The translations under genes were made by a program, and so were the position numbers. Of a stretch of 64,000 nucleotides of DNA, positions 8,622 to 16,319 are shown one piece after another. Positions within the stretch are counted from its first letter, which is position 1. Each line of letters starts with the position of its first letter. Source of the stretch: Sphaerisporangium krabiense (GTDB taxonomy: Bacteria; Actinomycetota; Actinomycetes; Streptosporangiales; Streptosporangiaceae); the NCBI RefSeq assembly GCF_014200435.1, contig NZ_JACHBR010000001.1, positions 5,212,001 to 5,276,000 of the forward strand, written 5' to 3'. The notes below the pieces were generated by a model. It was not told where the DNA came from. It made no database searches and was given only the letters and a program-made list of their open reading frames with translations.

Positions 8622-8648
8622 GAACTTGAATAGATTTTGAGTAAGTTC
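8622..8648. promoter_or_regulatory. Inverted repeat in the divergent crt / DUF523 promoter region
   Basis: GAACTT (8622-8627) and AAGTTC (8643-8648) form an exact six-base inverted repeat with a 15-base AT-rich spacer, in an otherwise GC-rich intergenic stretch (8419-8675). It lies 28 bases before the DUF523-DUF1722 start and about 200 bases before the minus-strand crt operon. It may be an operator for a shared regulator; light-responsive MerR/LitR control of carotenoid genes is known in actinomycetes, but no such regulator is in this window. Confidence 0.35.
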
Positions 8649-8675
8649 ATGCCTCGTGGGGACAAGGGGAAGATG

Positions 8676-9629
8676 ATGAGCGCGGAAGTCAGGCCCCGGT
8701 TGGCGGTGTCGAGCTGCCTGCTCGGCGACCCCGTGCGGTTCAACGGCGGGCACAGCCGCGACCGGTTCCTCACCACCGAACTGTCGCAGTACGTGGACTG
8801 GCTACGGATCTGCCCCGAGATGGAGATCGGCCTCGGCACGCCACGCGAGACCCTCCGCCTGGAACGCTCGCCCGACGGCCCGCGCCTGGTCACCCGGCGC
8901 GGCCGCGCCGACCTCACCGCGCCGATGAGATCCCTGGCCACGGCCCGCGCCGCCGCGCTCGACGTGGACGGGTACGTGTTCAAGGCCAAGAGCCCGAGCT
9001 GCGGCATCCACGGCATCCCCCTGTACGCCGGGGACGGCGTGGTCGACCGGCGCAACAGGGGACTGTTCGCCGGGGCGGTGATCGACGCCCACCCCTCCCT
9101 CGCCGTCGAGGACGAGGGCCGGCTGCGCGACGCCGCGCTGCGCGAGGCGTTCGTAGAACGGATCTTCGCCGCCGCCCGGCTGCGGTCCCTGCTCGCCGGG
9201 CCCTGGCGTCCCCGCGACCTGGTCGCCTTCCACGCCCGCCACAAGATGCAGGTCCTCGCGCACGCCCCCGAGGCGTACCGCGCGCTCGGACGCCTCGTCG
9301 CCACCGCCGGGACGGCGCCGCGCGAACCGCTCGCCCGCTCCTACGCCCGCGCCTTCCGCGCCGCGCTGGCCCGCAAGGCGACCGTCGGGCGCAACGTCAA
9401 CGTCCTGTACCACTGCCTCGGCATGATCAGCGAACGGCTCGACCGCGCCCGCCGCGCCGACCTGGTCGAGGTCATCGAGTCCTACCAGGCGCACCAGGTC
9501 GCGCTCAGCGTGCCCGTCACCCTCCTGCGCCACCACGCCAGGGGCGAGAACGCGGCCTACGTGTACGACCAGTCGTACCTGACGCCGTATCCCGATCCCC
9601 TTCGCCTGCGTAATCACGTGCCGTCCTGA
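8676..9629 (+). CDS. DUF523-DUF1722 fusion protein (TudS/YbgA-like)
   Basis: A 317-residue protein. The N-terminal DUF523 half carries three conserved cysteines, C14 in VSSCLLG, C46 in RICPE and C109 in KSPSCG, matching the [4Fe-4S] site of TudS-type thiouracil desulfurases. The C-terminal half (from about residue 185, LVAFHARHKMQVLAHAPEAYR) is DUF1722, the YbgA domain. In many bacteria this family is encoded beside photolyase genes, so its position next to a carotenoid operon may reflect a shared light or oxidative-stress regulon. ATG 8676 is preferred because AAGGGG lies six bases upstream; TTG 8637, ATG 8649 and ATG 8673 are in-frame alternatives. The 3' end overlaps the convergent MFS gene by 113 bases. 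Confidence 0.82.
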   Translation: MSAEVRPRLAVSSCLLGDPVRFNGGHSRDRFLTTELSQYVDWLRICPEMEIGLGTPRETLRLERSPDGPRLVTRRGRADLTAPMRSLATARAAALDVDGYVFKAKSPSCGIHGIPLYAGDGVVDRRNRGLFAGAVIDAHPSLAVEDEGRLRDAALREAFVERIFAAARLRSLLAGPWRPRDLVAFHARHKMQVLAHAPEAYRALGRLVATAGTAPREPLARSYARAFRAALARKATVGRNVNVLYHCLGMISERLDRARRADLVEVIESYQAHQVALSVPVTLLRHHARGENAAYVYDQSYLTPYPDPLRLRNHVPS

Positions 9630-10857
9630 CGGGCGCGGGGCCCGCCCTCAGCAGAAGGACCGCCGGCACGACGAGCAGCGCGGCCGAGGCGGCGGCCAGG
9701 ACGCCGTACCCGCCCGTGGACAGGATCACCGTGGCGCTCTGGCCGGCCACCGCCGCCACGACCCAGATCACCGCGTCCACCTCTCCCTCCAGCCGGGTAC
9801 GGTCCGCCGCCGGCAGGTCACGGGCCAGCCGTCCGCTGCCGCCGATGAAGCACAGGTTCCACCCGTACCCCAGGAGGAACAGCCCCGCCGTCCGCGACAG
9901 CGGGTGCGCGTCGCCGGTGGCGGCCAGGAACGCGGCGGCGAGCAGCGTCACCAGCCCGGCGGCCATCACCGGCCGGGTTCCCAGGCGGTCCACCAGCCGT
10001 CCGGTCAGCGGCGACAGGGCGAACATGCCGAACGTGTGCGCCGACAGCGCGACCCCCACCGCGCCGAGCCCCTGGCCGTGCATGTGCATGTCGAGAGGGG
10101 CGGCGGTCATCAGCGCCACCATGATCACCTGACCGGTCACCATGGTCGCCACCGTCGGCCACGCCACCCGGTTTCCCGCCAGCCCGCGCGCCCGCCCGGC
10201 GGGCGCGTCCGGTGCCTGCGCGGCGCCTGTGCCCGTCGCCGCCTGAGGTGCGCCCGTGGCCGTCGTGCTCCGGGGGAGTGCCCGCACGACGATCGCCGCG
10301 CCCGCCGACGCGAGCAGCGTCGACAGCAGCGGCCCGGTGAGCGGGGGCGCGCCGAGCGCGGCGGCCGCGTCCGCGGCCGGCTGGAGCAGCAGCGGCCCGC
10401 CCACCGCGCCGACCGTCGCCCCCCACACCACGATGCCGATCGCGAACCCGCGCCGGTCCGGGGCGTGGAAGTCGGCGGCGGCGTACCGCGAGAGCTGCGC
10501 GGCGGCGTTGCCCAGCCCGAGCAGCAGCGTTCCCGCGCACAGCAGGACGACCTGGTGGGCCGCCACCGCGGCGACCGCGAGCGCGGCCCCGGCGATGGCG
10601 GCGAGGTAGCCGAGCGCGAGCCCCGGACGCCTGCCGCGCCGCTCCATCAGCCGGGTGAGCAGCAGCGCGCCGAGGCCGGTCCCGGCGATGCTCGCGGTCA
10701 CCGGGACGCCGCTCCAGGCGGTGCCCAGGTTCTCGGCGGCGGCGAAGGTCGCCGTGACGCCGGCCGTCGCCATGGCCGCGTTCATGAGGGCCGTCCCCGC
10801 CGAGAGCGCCACGGTGGCCCGCACCCGGACGTCGGCCCCGTGGATCACGCCCTCCAC
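9517..10857 (-). CDS. Major facilitator superfamily transporter
   Basis: A 446-residue membrane protein with about twelve hydrophobic segments and an Ala/Thr-rich central loop (residues about 195-225), typical of MFS exporters. The intracellular loop LMERRGRRPG after the second membrane segment matches the MFS signature, and a related loop, LVDRLGTRPV, follows in the second half. The substrate is unknown; the family includes drug and metabolite exporters. Start GTG 10857 has a weak ribosome site; a second in-frame GTG nine bases downstream with GGAGG nearby is the alternative. The hydrophilic C-terminal tail of about 35 residues overlaps the neighbouring convergent gene. Confidence 0.82.
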   Translation of the reverse strand: MEGVIHGADVRVRATVALSAGTALMNAAMATAGVTATFAAAENLGTAWSGVPVTASIAGTGLGALLLTRLMERRGRRPGLALGYLAAIAGAALAVAAVAAHQVVLLCAGTLLLGLGNAAAQLSRYAAADFHAPDRRGFAIGIVVWGATVGAVGGPLLLQPAADAAAALGAPPLTGPLLSTLLASAGAAIVVRALPRSTTATGAPQAATGTGAAQAPDAPAGRARGLAGNRVAWPTVATMVTGQVIMVALMTAAPLDMHMHGQGLGAVGVALSAHTFGMFALSPLTGRLVDRLGTRPVMAAGLVTLLAAAFLAATGDAHPLSRTAGLFLLGYGWNLCFIGGSGRLARDLPAADRTRLEGEVDAVIWVVAAVAGQSATVILSTGGYGVLAAASAALLVVPAVLLLRAGPAPVRTARDYAGEGDRDTASGTTGRTRRPRSRPWRGGAGG

Positions 10858-11013
10858 CTGGAGAGCGGTGACGGCGCCCTGAGAAGGGAGCCCCCGGCAT
10901 CGGCGTTGACCGGAGTAACCCGCGAAAGACTCAAAACCCTACAAAAGTGCTCTACGGCAACAAACAACACAAGCCCGCGAGCTTAACAGTCCACCCACCA
11001 GAAGTCGCGGGGA

Positions 11014-12642
11014 TTACGAGCGCCCCGGGGGACCGGGAACCTCCTCGTGCCGCTCCTCCTCGGAGGTGCGCGGCGGCGGCGGGACCGGCGTCGTCCCACG
11101 GGCGTAGCCCTCGCTCAGCCTGGCCCGCAACCGGCCCAGCGGATGCCGTACGACCACGGGGATCACCCCGCCGCCGTCCGGGCCCGCCCGGATGACCGGG
11201 ATGGCCTTCTTGCCCCGCACCACGTCCGCCAGCTCCTCCAAGGGGGGCACGTGCACCTCGACGTACTCGCCGTTCGGCAGCCGCTTGATCACGCCGGACT
11301 CGACGCCGTGGGACAGCGTCTCCAGGTCCCTGCGCTGCAGGGCCACGCACAGGCGGTGGGTGATGACGTAGGCGACCACGGGCCCGAGGAAGATCAGCAG
11401 CCGTCCGGCCTGCGTGGTCGAGTAGAGCGGGATGTGGAACCGCGCGGAGATCCAGTCGTTGGTCCCCATCAGCCACAGGACGCCGTAGAACGTGATCGCC
11501 GCGGCGCCGATCGCGGTGCGGTGCGGGTTGTTGCGGGGACGGTCGCACAGGTGGTGCTCACGGTCGTCCCCCGTGATCCACCGTTCGACGGCGGGGTACA
11601 CCAGCAGGCCGACGAAGATGATGCCGATCGGCAGGAAGGCGGGCACGAGCACGCTGAGCGGAACCGTGTGCCCGAGGAAGTTCCACTCCCACGACGGCAT
11701 GAGCCGCAGCGAACCCTCCAGGAAGCCCATGTACCAGTCGGGCTGCGAACCCGACGAGACGCTGGACGGCGTGTACGGGCCGAACAACCAGATCGGGTTG
11801 ATCTGGGCGGCCGTCGCGAGCAGCGCCAGCGCGCCGAACGTCACCACGAAGTAGGCGGTCGACTTGGCCATGAACGACGGGTAGAACGGCCCGCCCACCA
11901 CGTTCGTCTCGGTGCGCCCCTTGCCGGGCATCTGCGTGTGCTTCTGCACCCACATCAGCACGAGATGGGCGGACACCAGCGCCAGCAGGGCGCCAGGGAT
12001 CAGCAGGATGTGCATGCTGAAGAACCGCGCGATGACGTCCTGGCCGGGATACTCCCCGCCGAACAGCAGGAACGACAGATACGTGCCCACGATCGGGACC
12101 CCGATGATCACCCCCTGGGTGATGCGCAGCCCGGCGCCCGACAGCAGGTCGTCCGGCAGCGAGTACCCGGTCAGGCCCTCGCCGAGGGCCAGCGCGAACA
12201 GCAGCACGCCGATGGTCCAGTTGATGTCGCGCGGCTTGCGGTAGGCCCCCGTGAAGAACACCCGCAGCATGTGCACCGTGATCGCCGCCACGAACAGCAG
12301 CGCCGCCCAGTGGTGGATCTGCCGGACCAGCAGACCTCCGCGCACGTCGAAGCTGATGTGCAGGGTGGACGCGTACGCCTCGGACATGCGCAAGCCGTAC
12401 AAAGGCTGGTAGGAGCCCCGGTAGACGAGCTCGCCCATGCTCGGCCTGAACCAGAACGTCAGGAAGACGCCCGTGAGGATCAGGATCACGAAGGTGTAGA
12501 GCGCGATCTCGCCGAGCAGGAACGACCAGTGGTCCGGAAAGACCTTGCGAAGGTTGCGCTTGAACCACGACGCCGCCCCCAGGCGGTCGTCGATGAACTC
12601 CGCGCGCTCCGCGAGAAGCTTCGGCGGGCCGTCGAACGTCAT
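11014..12642 (-). CDS. qcrB: Orphan cytochrome bc1 complex cytochrome b subunit
   Basis: A 542-residue actinobacterial-type QcrB. The histidine-bearing helices are present: RQIHHWAALLFVAAITVHML for one side and MHILLIPGALLALVSAHLVL for the paired ligands. The quinol-site motif appears as QPDWY, the form common in actinomycetes. A C-terminal cytosolic extension of about 120 residues follows the last helix. In the respiratory supercomplex QcrB works with QcrA (Rieske) and QcrC, normally in a ctaE-qcrCAB operon, and none of those genes is here. Start ATG 12642 has GGGGG seven bases upstream. It is likely a second qcrB copy, perhaps for a different condition. Confidence 0.92.
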   Translation of the reverse strand: MTFDGPPKLLAERAEFIDDRLGAASWFKRNLRKVFPDHWSFLLGEIALYTFVILILTGVFLTFWFRPSMGELVYRGSYQPLYGLRMSEAYASTLHISFDVRGGLLVRQIHHWAALLFVAAITVHMLRVFFTGAYRKPRDINWTIGVLLFALALGEGLTGYSLPDDLLSGAGLRITQGVIIGVPIVGTYLSFLLFGGEYPGQDVIARFFSMHILLIPGALLALVSAHLVLMWVQKHTQMPGKGRTETNVVGGPFYPSFMAKSTAYFVVTFGALALLATAAQINPIWLFGPYTPSSVSSGSQPDWYMGFLEGSLRLMPSWEWNFLGHTVPLSVLVPAFLPIGIIFVGLLVYPAVERWITGDDREHHLCDRPRNNPHRTAIGAAAITFYGVLWLMGTNDWISARFHIPLYSTTQAGRLLIFLGPVVAYVITHRLCVALQRRDLETLSHGVESGVIKRLPNGEYVEVHVPPLEELADVVRGKKAIPVIRAGPDGGGVIPVVVRHPLGRLRARLSEGYARGTTPVPPPPRTSEEERHEEVPGPPGRS

Positions 12643-12812
12643 GGCTGCCCCCTACCTACATCTCCGACCTCCGCCGCGCCCCCGCCCCCTCGGCCCCGCA
12701 CGGCCCACCCACACTCAGTACCTACAACGCTACGCTTTGCACACCCATGACCTCCCTCCAGGTCACCCCGCCCCCTCGTCCGCCCTGACCGGCTGTACCC
12801 GTCGCAGGGATA

Positions 12813-12926
12813 GGGAGGGCCTGGCGGCAGGTGATTTGTAGTGGCTGAGGTGTGTTGAGCCCACCCGTGCGGCGCCGTCGTGCCTGGTCGCCGTGATCCC
12901 ACCCACAACCTCGCGCCGACAAGCGA
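12813..12926. repeat. 114-bp direct repeat, copy A
   Basis: Runs from GGGAGGGCCTGGCGGCAGGT to GCGCCGACAAGCGA and recurs at 13191-13304 with about five differences. The ends form an imperfect inverted repeat (GAGGTGTG near the left, CACAACCTC near the right) around a GC-rich core containing GGCGCC, so the element could fold. No transposase is associated. Confidence 0.85.
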
Positions 12927-12930
12927 ACGA

Positions 12931-13032
12931 CAGGGAGACCTCCGTCACCCTCGCCAAAGACCCGCGGCCGTACCTGCCGGACAGGGAGACCTCCGTCACC
13001 CTTGCCAAAGACCCGCGGCCGTACCTGCCGGA
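12931..13032. repeat. 51-bp tandem repeat, two units
   Basis: Two head-to-tail copies (12931-12981 and 12982-13032) of a unit starting CAGGGAGACCTCCGTCACCC and ending TACCTGCCGGA, with one difference (CTCGCC versus CTTGCC). The unit is 17 codons, so every frame stays open. On the minus strand one frame reads RQVRPRVFGEGDGGLPV twice. The pair sits between the two 114-base copies. Confidence 0.88.
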
Positions 13033-13190
13033 AGTCCGTGGCCGCTTTCGCCAGGTGCCCCGGTGCGCCTTCGAGGGTGTCGCGCACCTACTGGGTGGGC
13101 TTACGGTGCCTGGCCCCGACGGGCCCGCACGGGTGGGGCCGGTCAGTTCGGCCATTCAGCGCGGTGGTCTGACCGGTCGTTGTACGGATC

Positions 13191-13304
13191 GGGAGGGCCT
13201 GGCGGCAGGTTGTCTGTAGTGGTTGAGGTGTGTTGAGCCCACCCGTGCGGCGCCGTCGTGCCTGGTCGCCGTGATCCCACCCACAACCTCGCGCCGATAA
13301 GCGA
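13191..13304. repeat. 114-bp direct repeat, copy B
   Basis: Second copy of the element at 12813-12926, in the same orientation, 378 bases start to start. The core from TGTGTTGAGCCC to CCACAACCTC is identical; the differences cluster just after the leading GGCAGGT and near the right end (GATAAGCGA versus GACAAGCGA). Confidence 0.85.
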
Positions 13305-13337
13305 CACGACACAGAGAACCCCGCGCCATGCGGCAGG

Positions 13338-13465
13338 GACTACCCGCCACGTGAGAGGGACTGCCCGCCATGTGAAACGGACTGCCCGCCACGTGAGAGG
13401 GGATGGGCCGCCACGTGAAACGGACTGCCCGCCGCGTGAGAGGGACTGCCCGCCGCGTGACAGAG
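13338..13465. repeat. 21-bp array with alternating unit types
   Basis: Six contiguous units of the form GACTGCCCGCCACGTGAGAGG, 21 bases each except unit four (22). Units 1, 3 and 5 end in GAGAGG and units 2 and 4 in GAAACG, giving a 42-base higher-order period. Most units contain CCACGTGA or CCGCGTGA, and the palindrome CACGTG appears in three. There are no spacers, so it is not a CRISPR array. Confidence 0.85.
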
Positions 13466-13535
13466 ACCGCGCTCTGTGCGAGACAGGGTCAGCAGTGCGG
13501 CCGCACACCCCTACGCGATGAAGGCGGCAACGCGG

Positions 13536-13955
13536 TCAGACGCCTCGGCGCAGGGCCCACTCGACTCCCGGGCAGCGGTCCATGACCACGTCGAGTCCCG
13601 CGTCCAGGGCGCGGCGTGCGGCGGCCTCGTCGATCACGCCGAGGGGGAGCCACACCGCGCCGACCCCCGCCGCGATCGCCTCGTCCACCACCTGCCCGGC
13701 GAACTCCGCCCGCCGGTACACGCCGACGACGTCCACCTTCCCCGGTACCTCGCCCAGCGACGCGTACACCCGCTCACCCAGCACGCTCGTCGCGGACGGA
13801 TGCACAGGAACGATCTTCTTTCCCCGCATCTGCAGCAACCGCGCCTGCTGGTAGGCCGTCCGCTCCGGATCCTCGCCCAACCCCACGAACGCCCACGTCT
13901 CCGACTCCCCGAGAAGCCGCTTGATCACTACCTCGTCCGCAAAACGTTCATCCAC
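13536..13955 (-). CDS. CoA-binding domain protein (YccU-like)
   Basis: A 139-residue single-domain protein of the CoA-binding Rossmann fold seen in YccU and in the N-terminal part of acyl-CoA synthetase (NDP-forming). Typical stretches are WAFVGLGEDPERTAY, GKKIVPVHP, YASLGEVPGKVDVVGVYR and AVWLPLGVIDEAAA, and a conserved late cysteine appears in VVMDRCPGVEW. Members bind CoA or another nucleotide; the cellular role is unknown. The start is GTG 13955; an alternative is an internal codon before KRLLGES. It is isolated from an operon, with the repeat block downstream. Confidence 0.85.
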   Translation of the reverse strand: MDERFADEVVIKRLLGESETWAFVGLGEDPERTAYQQARLLQMRGKKIVPVHPSATSVLGERVYASLGEVPGKVDVVGVYRRAEFAGQVVDEAIAAGVGAVWLPLGVIDEAAARRALDAGLDVVMDRCPGVEWALRRGV

Positions 13956-14225
13956 GCCTCGGTCAACACCAAGCCATCCGCACGACTTCCCTGGGCGTGC
14001 CAGGGGGTCAGGCCGCCGGCGAGCCTCGCAGCCCCGGTCACCACGCAGCCGGCCCCTTCGCTCGCGCCGTGTTCGGGGCGGGGCGCGGCGGTGAGAAGCC
14101 GTTTCGGTCTAACGCCAAATCCCGATCTCGGCTGCGCCGGACGCGTCGCTGGGCGAAGATCTCATCCAACCGTCGACGACGGCCACGGAAGTGATCGGTA
14201 GAGATCGGCCTGCAGGGAGGCCCCG
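13956..14225. other. Intergenic 270 bp, no gene seen
   Basis: Divergent spacer between the CoA-binding gene (minus strand) and the unknown 658-aa gene (plus strand). It presumably holds both promoters. I found no tRNA cloverleaf, strong palindrome or repeat here. Confidence 0.4.
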
Positions 14226-14270
14226 ATGATCGAAGACCACACCCGCTTATCCGCGGTCACGTTGGGATAG
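14226..14270 (+). CDS. 14-codon upstream reading frame (putative leader peptide)
   Basis: ATG 14226 follows an excellent ribosome site (AGGGAGG about six bases upstream) and encodes MIEDHTRLSAVTLG before TAG at 14268-14270. The next gene starts seven bases later at ATG 14278, with CGCCCGC in front of it and no Shine-Dalgarno of its own. Ribosomes ending the short frame could reinitiate at the main gene, so this looks like a coupling or attenuating leader. There is no run of one amino acid that would indicate classical attenuation. Confidence 0.5.
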   Translation: MIEDHTRLSAVTLG

Positions 14271-14277
14271 CGCCCGC

Positions 14278-16254
14278 ATGCCCAACGTAACCCGGCTGTT
14301 CCAGGTAGTACTTCGCGACGGCGCGACACCCGTCTCCCTCCGGCTCCGCCGCACCTTCGGCGAATGGCTCGTCGCGAGAGGGCTGCCGTCCCCGGACGGC
14401 GGCATGCCGCTGCAGGAGTTCGAGGCGGACGGTCTGCGCGTCCGCATGGAGCGCAGAGCCGACTGCGGTCGCTACCGCGTCGAGGAGTCGCGGGGAGCGG
14501 GACTGCTGCGCACCCGGATCACCTACCACGAGCCCATTCCCGGACTCACCGGCTGGGTCGTCGTCACGGTCGAGGAGGACGGCCCGACGGGCGGCGTCCG
14601 GGCGCCGGAGTTCCTCCCGGCGTACCTGCGCACCGCGCGCGTCAGCGACGGGGCCGTGCACCTGACCGACGCGCCCGAGGTGATCGACGAGCACGCCGTC
14701 GCCCGGCTGGTCCACACCCTGGCCGAGCGCGACCGCCGAGTGCCCATCGTCGTCGTGACCCCTGACCCGCAGGACGCCTCCGCCGCCACGACCAGAGCCG
14801 GCCACATCGCCACCGCCGCCGCGGGCGCCGCCGCGGTCGTCCGCCTCGCCGACATGCGCGCCCAGGACCGGTTCAACAAGGCCCTCGGCGGCGACCTGCG
14901 GGTGTACGGCGGCGGCATCCGCACCTACCTGGCGCCTTTCGACCCGGCGACGGAGAGATCACCCCACCGGCACCGGGCGATCGGCGGCGGCATGCTCCGC
15001 ACCCAGGGGCAGGAAGCCCTCCGCATCGTCACGGAAGGCACCATCGGCGAGACCACCCGCCGCCCCCTCCCCGGCGACGTCCTGCGCGCGTACCGGATCG
15101 TCTCCCGCATCCTGTCCGGCAAGTCCGAGCCCAAGGACATCCACGCCGCCGTCACCCCGCCCACGGCCGATGACGCGAGAGAAGGTCTGCGGCGCCGGAT
15201 GATGGCCCTGACCGTACGCCCGAGCCCGGTCCCGCGGCCCGCCCCCGGGCCCGCGACGACGTCGGCGGTCGCGGACGCCGCCGAGGGGGAGGACGTGGCT
15301 CCTGCTGACCAGGAGGCGGTTGTCGCGCATCCGGAACCGTCTCCCGTCGACCAGCCGGTCGGCGCCGCGCAGGCCGAGCCCGCATGGGAGGTCTCCGACC
15401 TCGCCCCCAGGGTCGCGAAGGTGGTGGCCGACGAGTTACGCGGAGAGTTGGAGACCGCGCTCAACCTGGCCGTCTCGTCCAACGGCTCTGACGACACGCT
15501 GCTCCGCCAGATGCGTGTCCTCGGAGCGCATGTCGAGGGGCTGCGCGAGGCGGTCATCGAACGCCTGCACGGCGAGTCGCCACGCGAGCGGAGCGAGTAC
15601 GACGACCTGCGGGACGAATACGAGATCCTGCAGGACGAGTACGCCGAGGTCGTGGCCGAGTCCCGGAAACTCCGCGCGCGCATCCGCTGGCTGGAGGGCA
15701 AACTCGCCACCTCCGGCCAGCCCCACTACGGCCTGGCCCCCGACGAGCCCGGTTTCGAGCCCACCAGCCTCATGGACGCCGTCACCATGGCCCGCGACAC
15801 CCTCGCGCACGTCGTGATCGGCGACACCGACGCGGCCGCGACCAAACTCGACCTGGACTACCCGGCCCTCGCCCGGGCCTGGGCGGGCAAGGCATGGGAC
15901 GCCCTGCGCGCCCTCAACGCCTACGCCGAAGCCAGCGCGAGCGGCGATTTCACCGGCGGAGGATTCCGCGAATGGTGCATGAGCAGCACGGACCTCGCCA
16001 TCCCCGCCGGAATGGTCGTCATGACCGAATCCCAAACCGTCCACACCAACGGCAAGTACAGCGCCAAACGCACGTTCCCCGTCCCCGTCGAAGTCCACCC
16101 CTCCGGCAAGGTCCTGATGGAGGCCCACATCAAACTCCGCCAGGGCGGTACCCCGGCCCCCCGCATCCATTTCCACGACGACTCCGGCGGCCTCACCACC
16201 AAGATCTGGATAGGCCACATAGGCCCCCACCTCCCCAACACCCTGACGAACTGA
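14278..16254 (+). CDS. Unrecognised 658-aa multidomain protein
   Basis: No family recognised with confidence. Residues 1-300 form a mixed alpha/beta region with VPIVVVTPDPQDA followed by an Ala-rich helix, VVRLADMRA and LRVYGGGIRTYLAP. Residues about 313-370 are a Pro/Ala-rich linker. Residues about 437-478 are a charged coiled coil (YDDLRDEYEILQDEYAEVVA onward). The last 100 residues look like a separate beta-rich domain with VHTNGKYSAKRTFPVP and a tail APRIHFHDD, KIWIGHIGPHLPN. No membrane segment or signal peptide is seen. The tail resembles C-terminal domains seen on large proteins of actinomycete accessory regions, an impression rather than a match. Translation probably depends on the upstream 14-codon frame. 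Confidence 0.75.
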   Translation: MPNVTRLFQVVLRDGATPVSLRLRRTFGEWLVARGLPSPDGGMPLQEFEADGLRVRMERRADCGRYRVEESRGAGLLRTRITYHEPIPGLTGWVVVTVEEDGPTGGVRAPEFLPAYLRTARVSDGAVHLTDAPEVIDEHAVARLVHTLAERDRRVPIVVVTPDPQDASAATTRAGHIATAAAGAAAVVRLADMRAQDRFNKALGGDLRVYGGGIRTYLAPFDPATERSPHRHRAIGGGMLRTQGQEALRIVTEGTIGETTRRPLPGDVLRAYRIVSRILSGKSEPKDIHAAVTPPTADDAREGLRRRMMALTVRPSPVPRPAPGPATTSAVADAAEGEDVAPADQEAVVAHPEPSPVDQPVGAAQAEPAWEVSDLAPRVAKVVADELRGELETALNLAVSSNGSDDTLLRQMRVLGAHVEGLREAVIERLHGESPRERSEYDDLRDEYEILQDEYAEVVAESRKLRARIRWLEGKLATSGQPHYGLAPDEPGFEPTSLMDAVTMARDTLAHVVIGDTDAAATKLDLDYPALARAWAGKAWDALRALNAYAEASASGDFTGGGFREWCMSSTDLAIPAGMVVMTESQTVHTNGKYSAKRTFPVPVEVHPSGKVLMEAHIKLRQGGTPAPRIHFHDDSGGLTTKIWIGHIGPHLPNTLTN

Positions 16255-16319
16255 CCTCTGTCCGGCGAAACGGGGCCTCGGGAGTTGACGGTTCGGAGCG
16301 CTGCCGATCAGCGGTGACC

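Larger units (their letters stand above)
12643..13535. other. Gene-free block of 893 bp made largely of repeats
   Basis: No convincing gene lies between qcrB and the CoA-binding protein gene. The block holds two copies of a 114-base element, a 51-base tandem pair and a 21-base array, listed separately. Reading frames exist on both strands, but they translate as Arg/Pro-rich repeats in every frame and have no consistent start. The qcrB promoter probably lies in 12643-12740, where the base composition is more AT-rich. Confidence 0.6.

Noticed and set aside
12722-13155. Arg/Pro-rich proteins encoded by the repeat block on the minus strand
   Set aside because: Several frames are open together because the tandem unit is a multiple of three; there is no consistent start or ribosome site.
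13338-13465. Possible CRISPR array
   Set aside because: The units are contiguous with no unique spacers, vary in two alternating forms and have no cas genes nearby.
13956-14277. A tRNA or other structured RNA in the 322-base spacer
   Set aside because: No cloverleaf, CCA end or strong stem was found on either strand.
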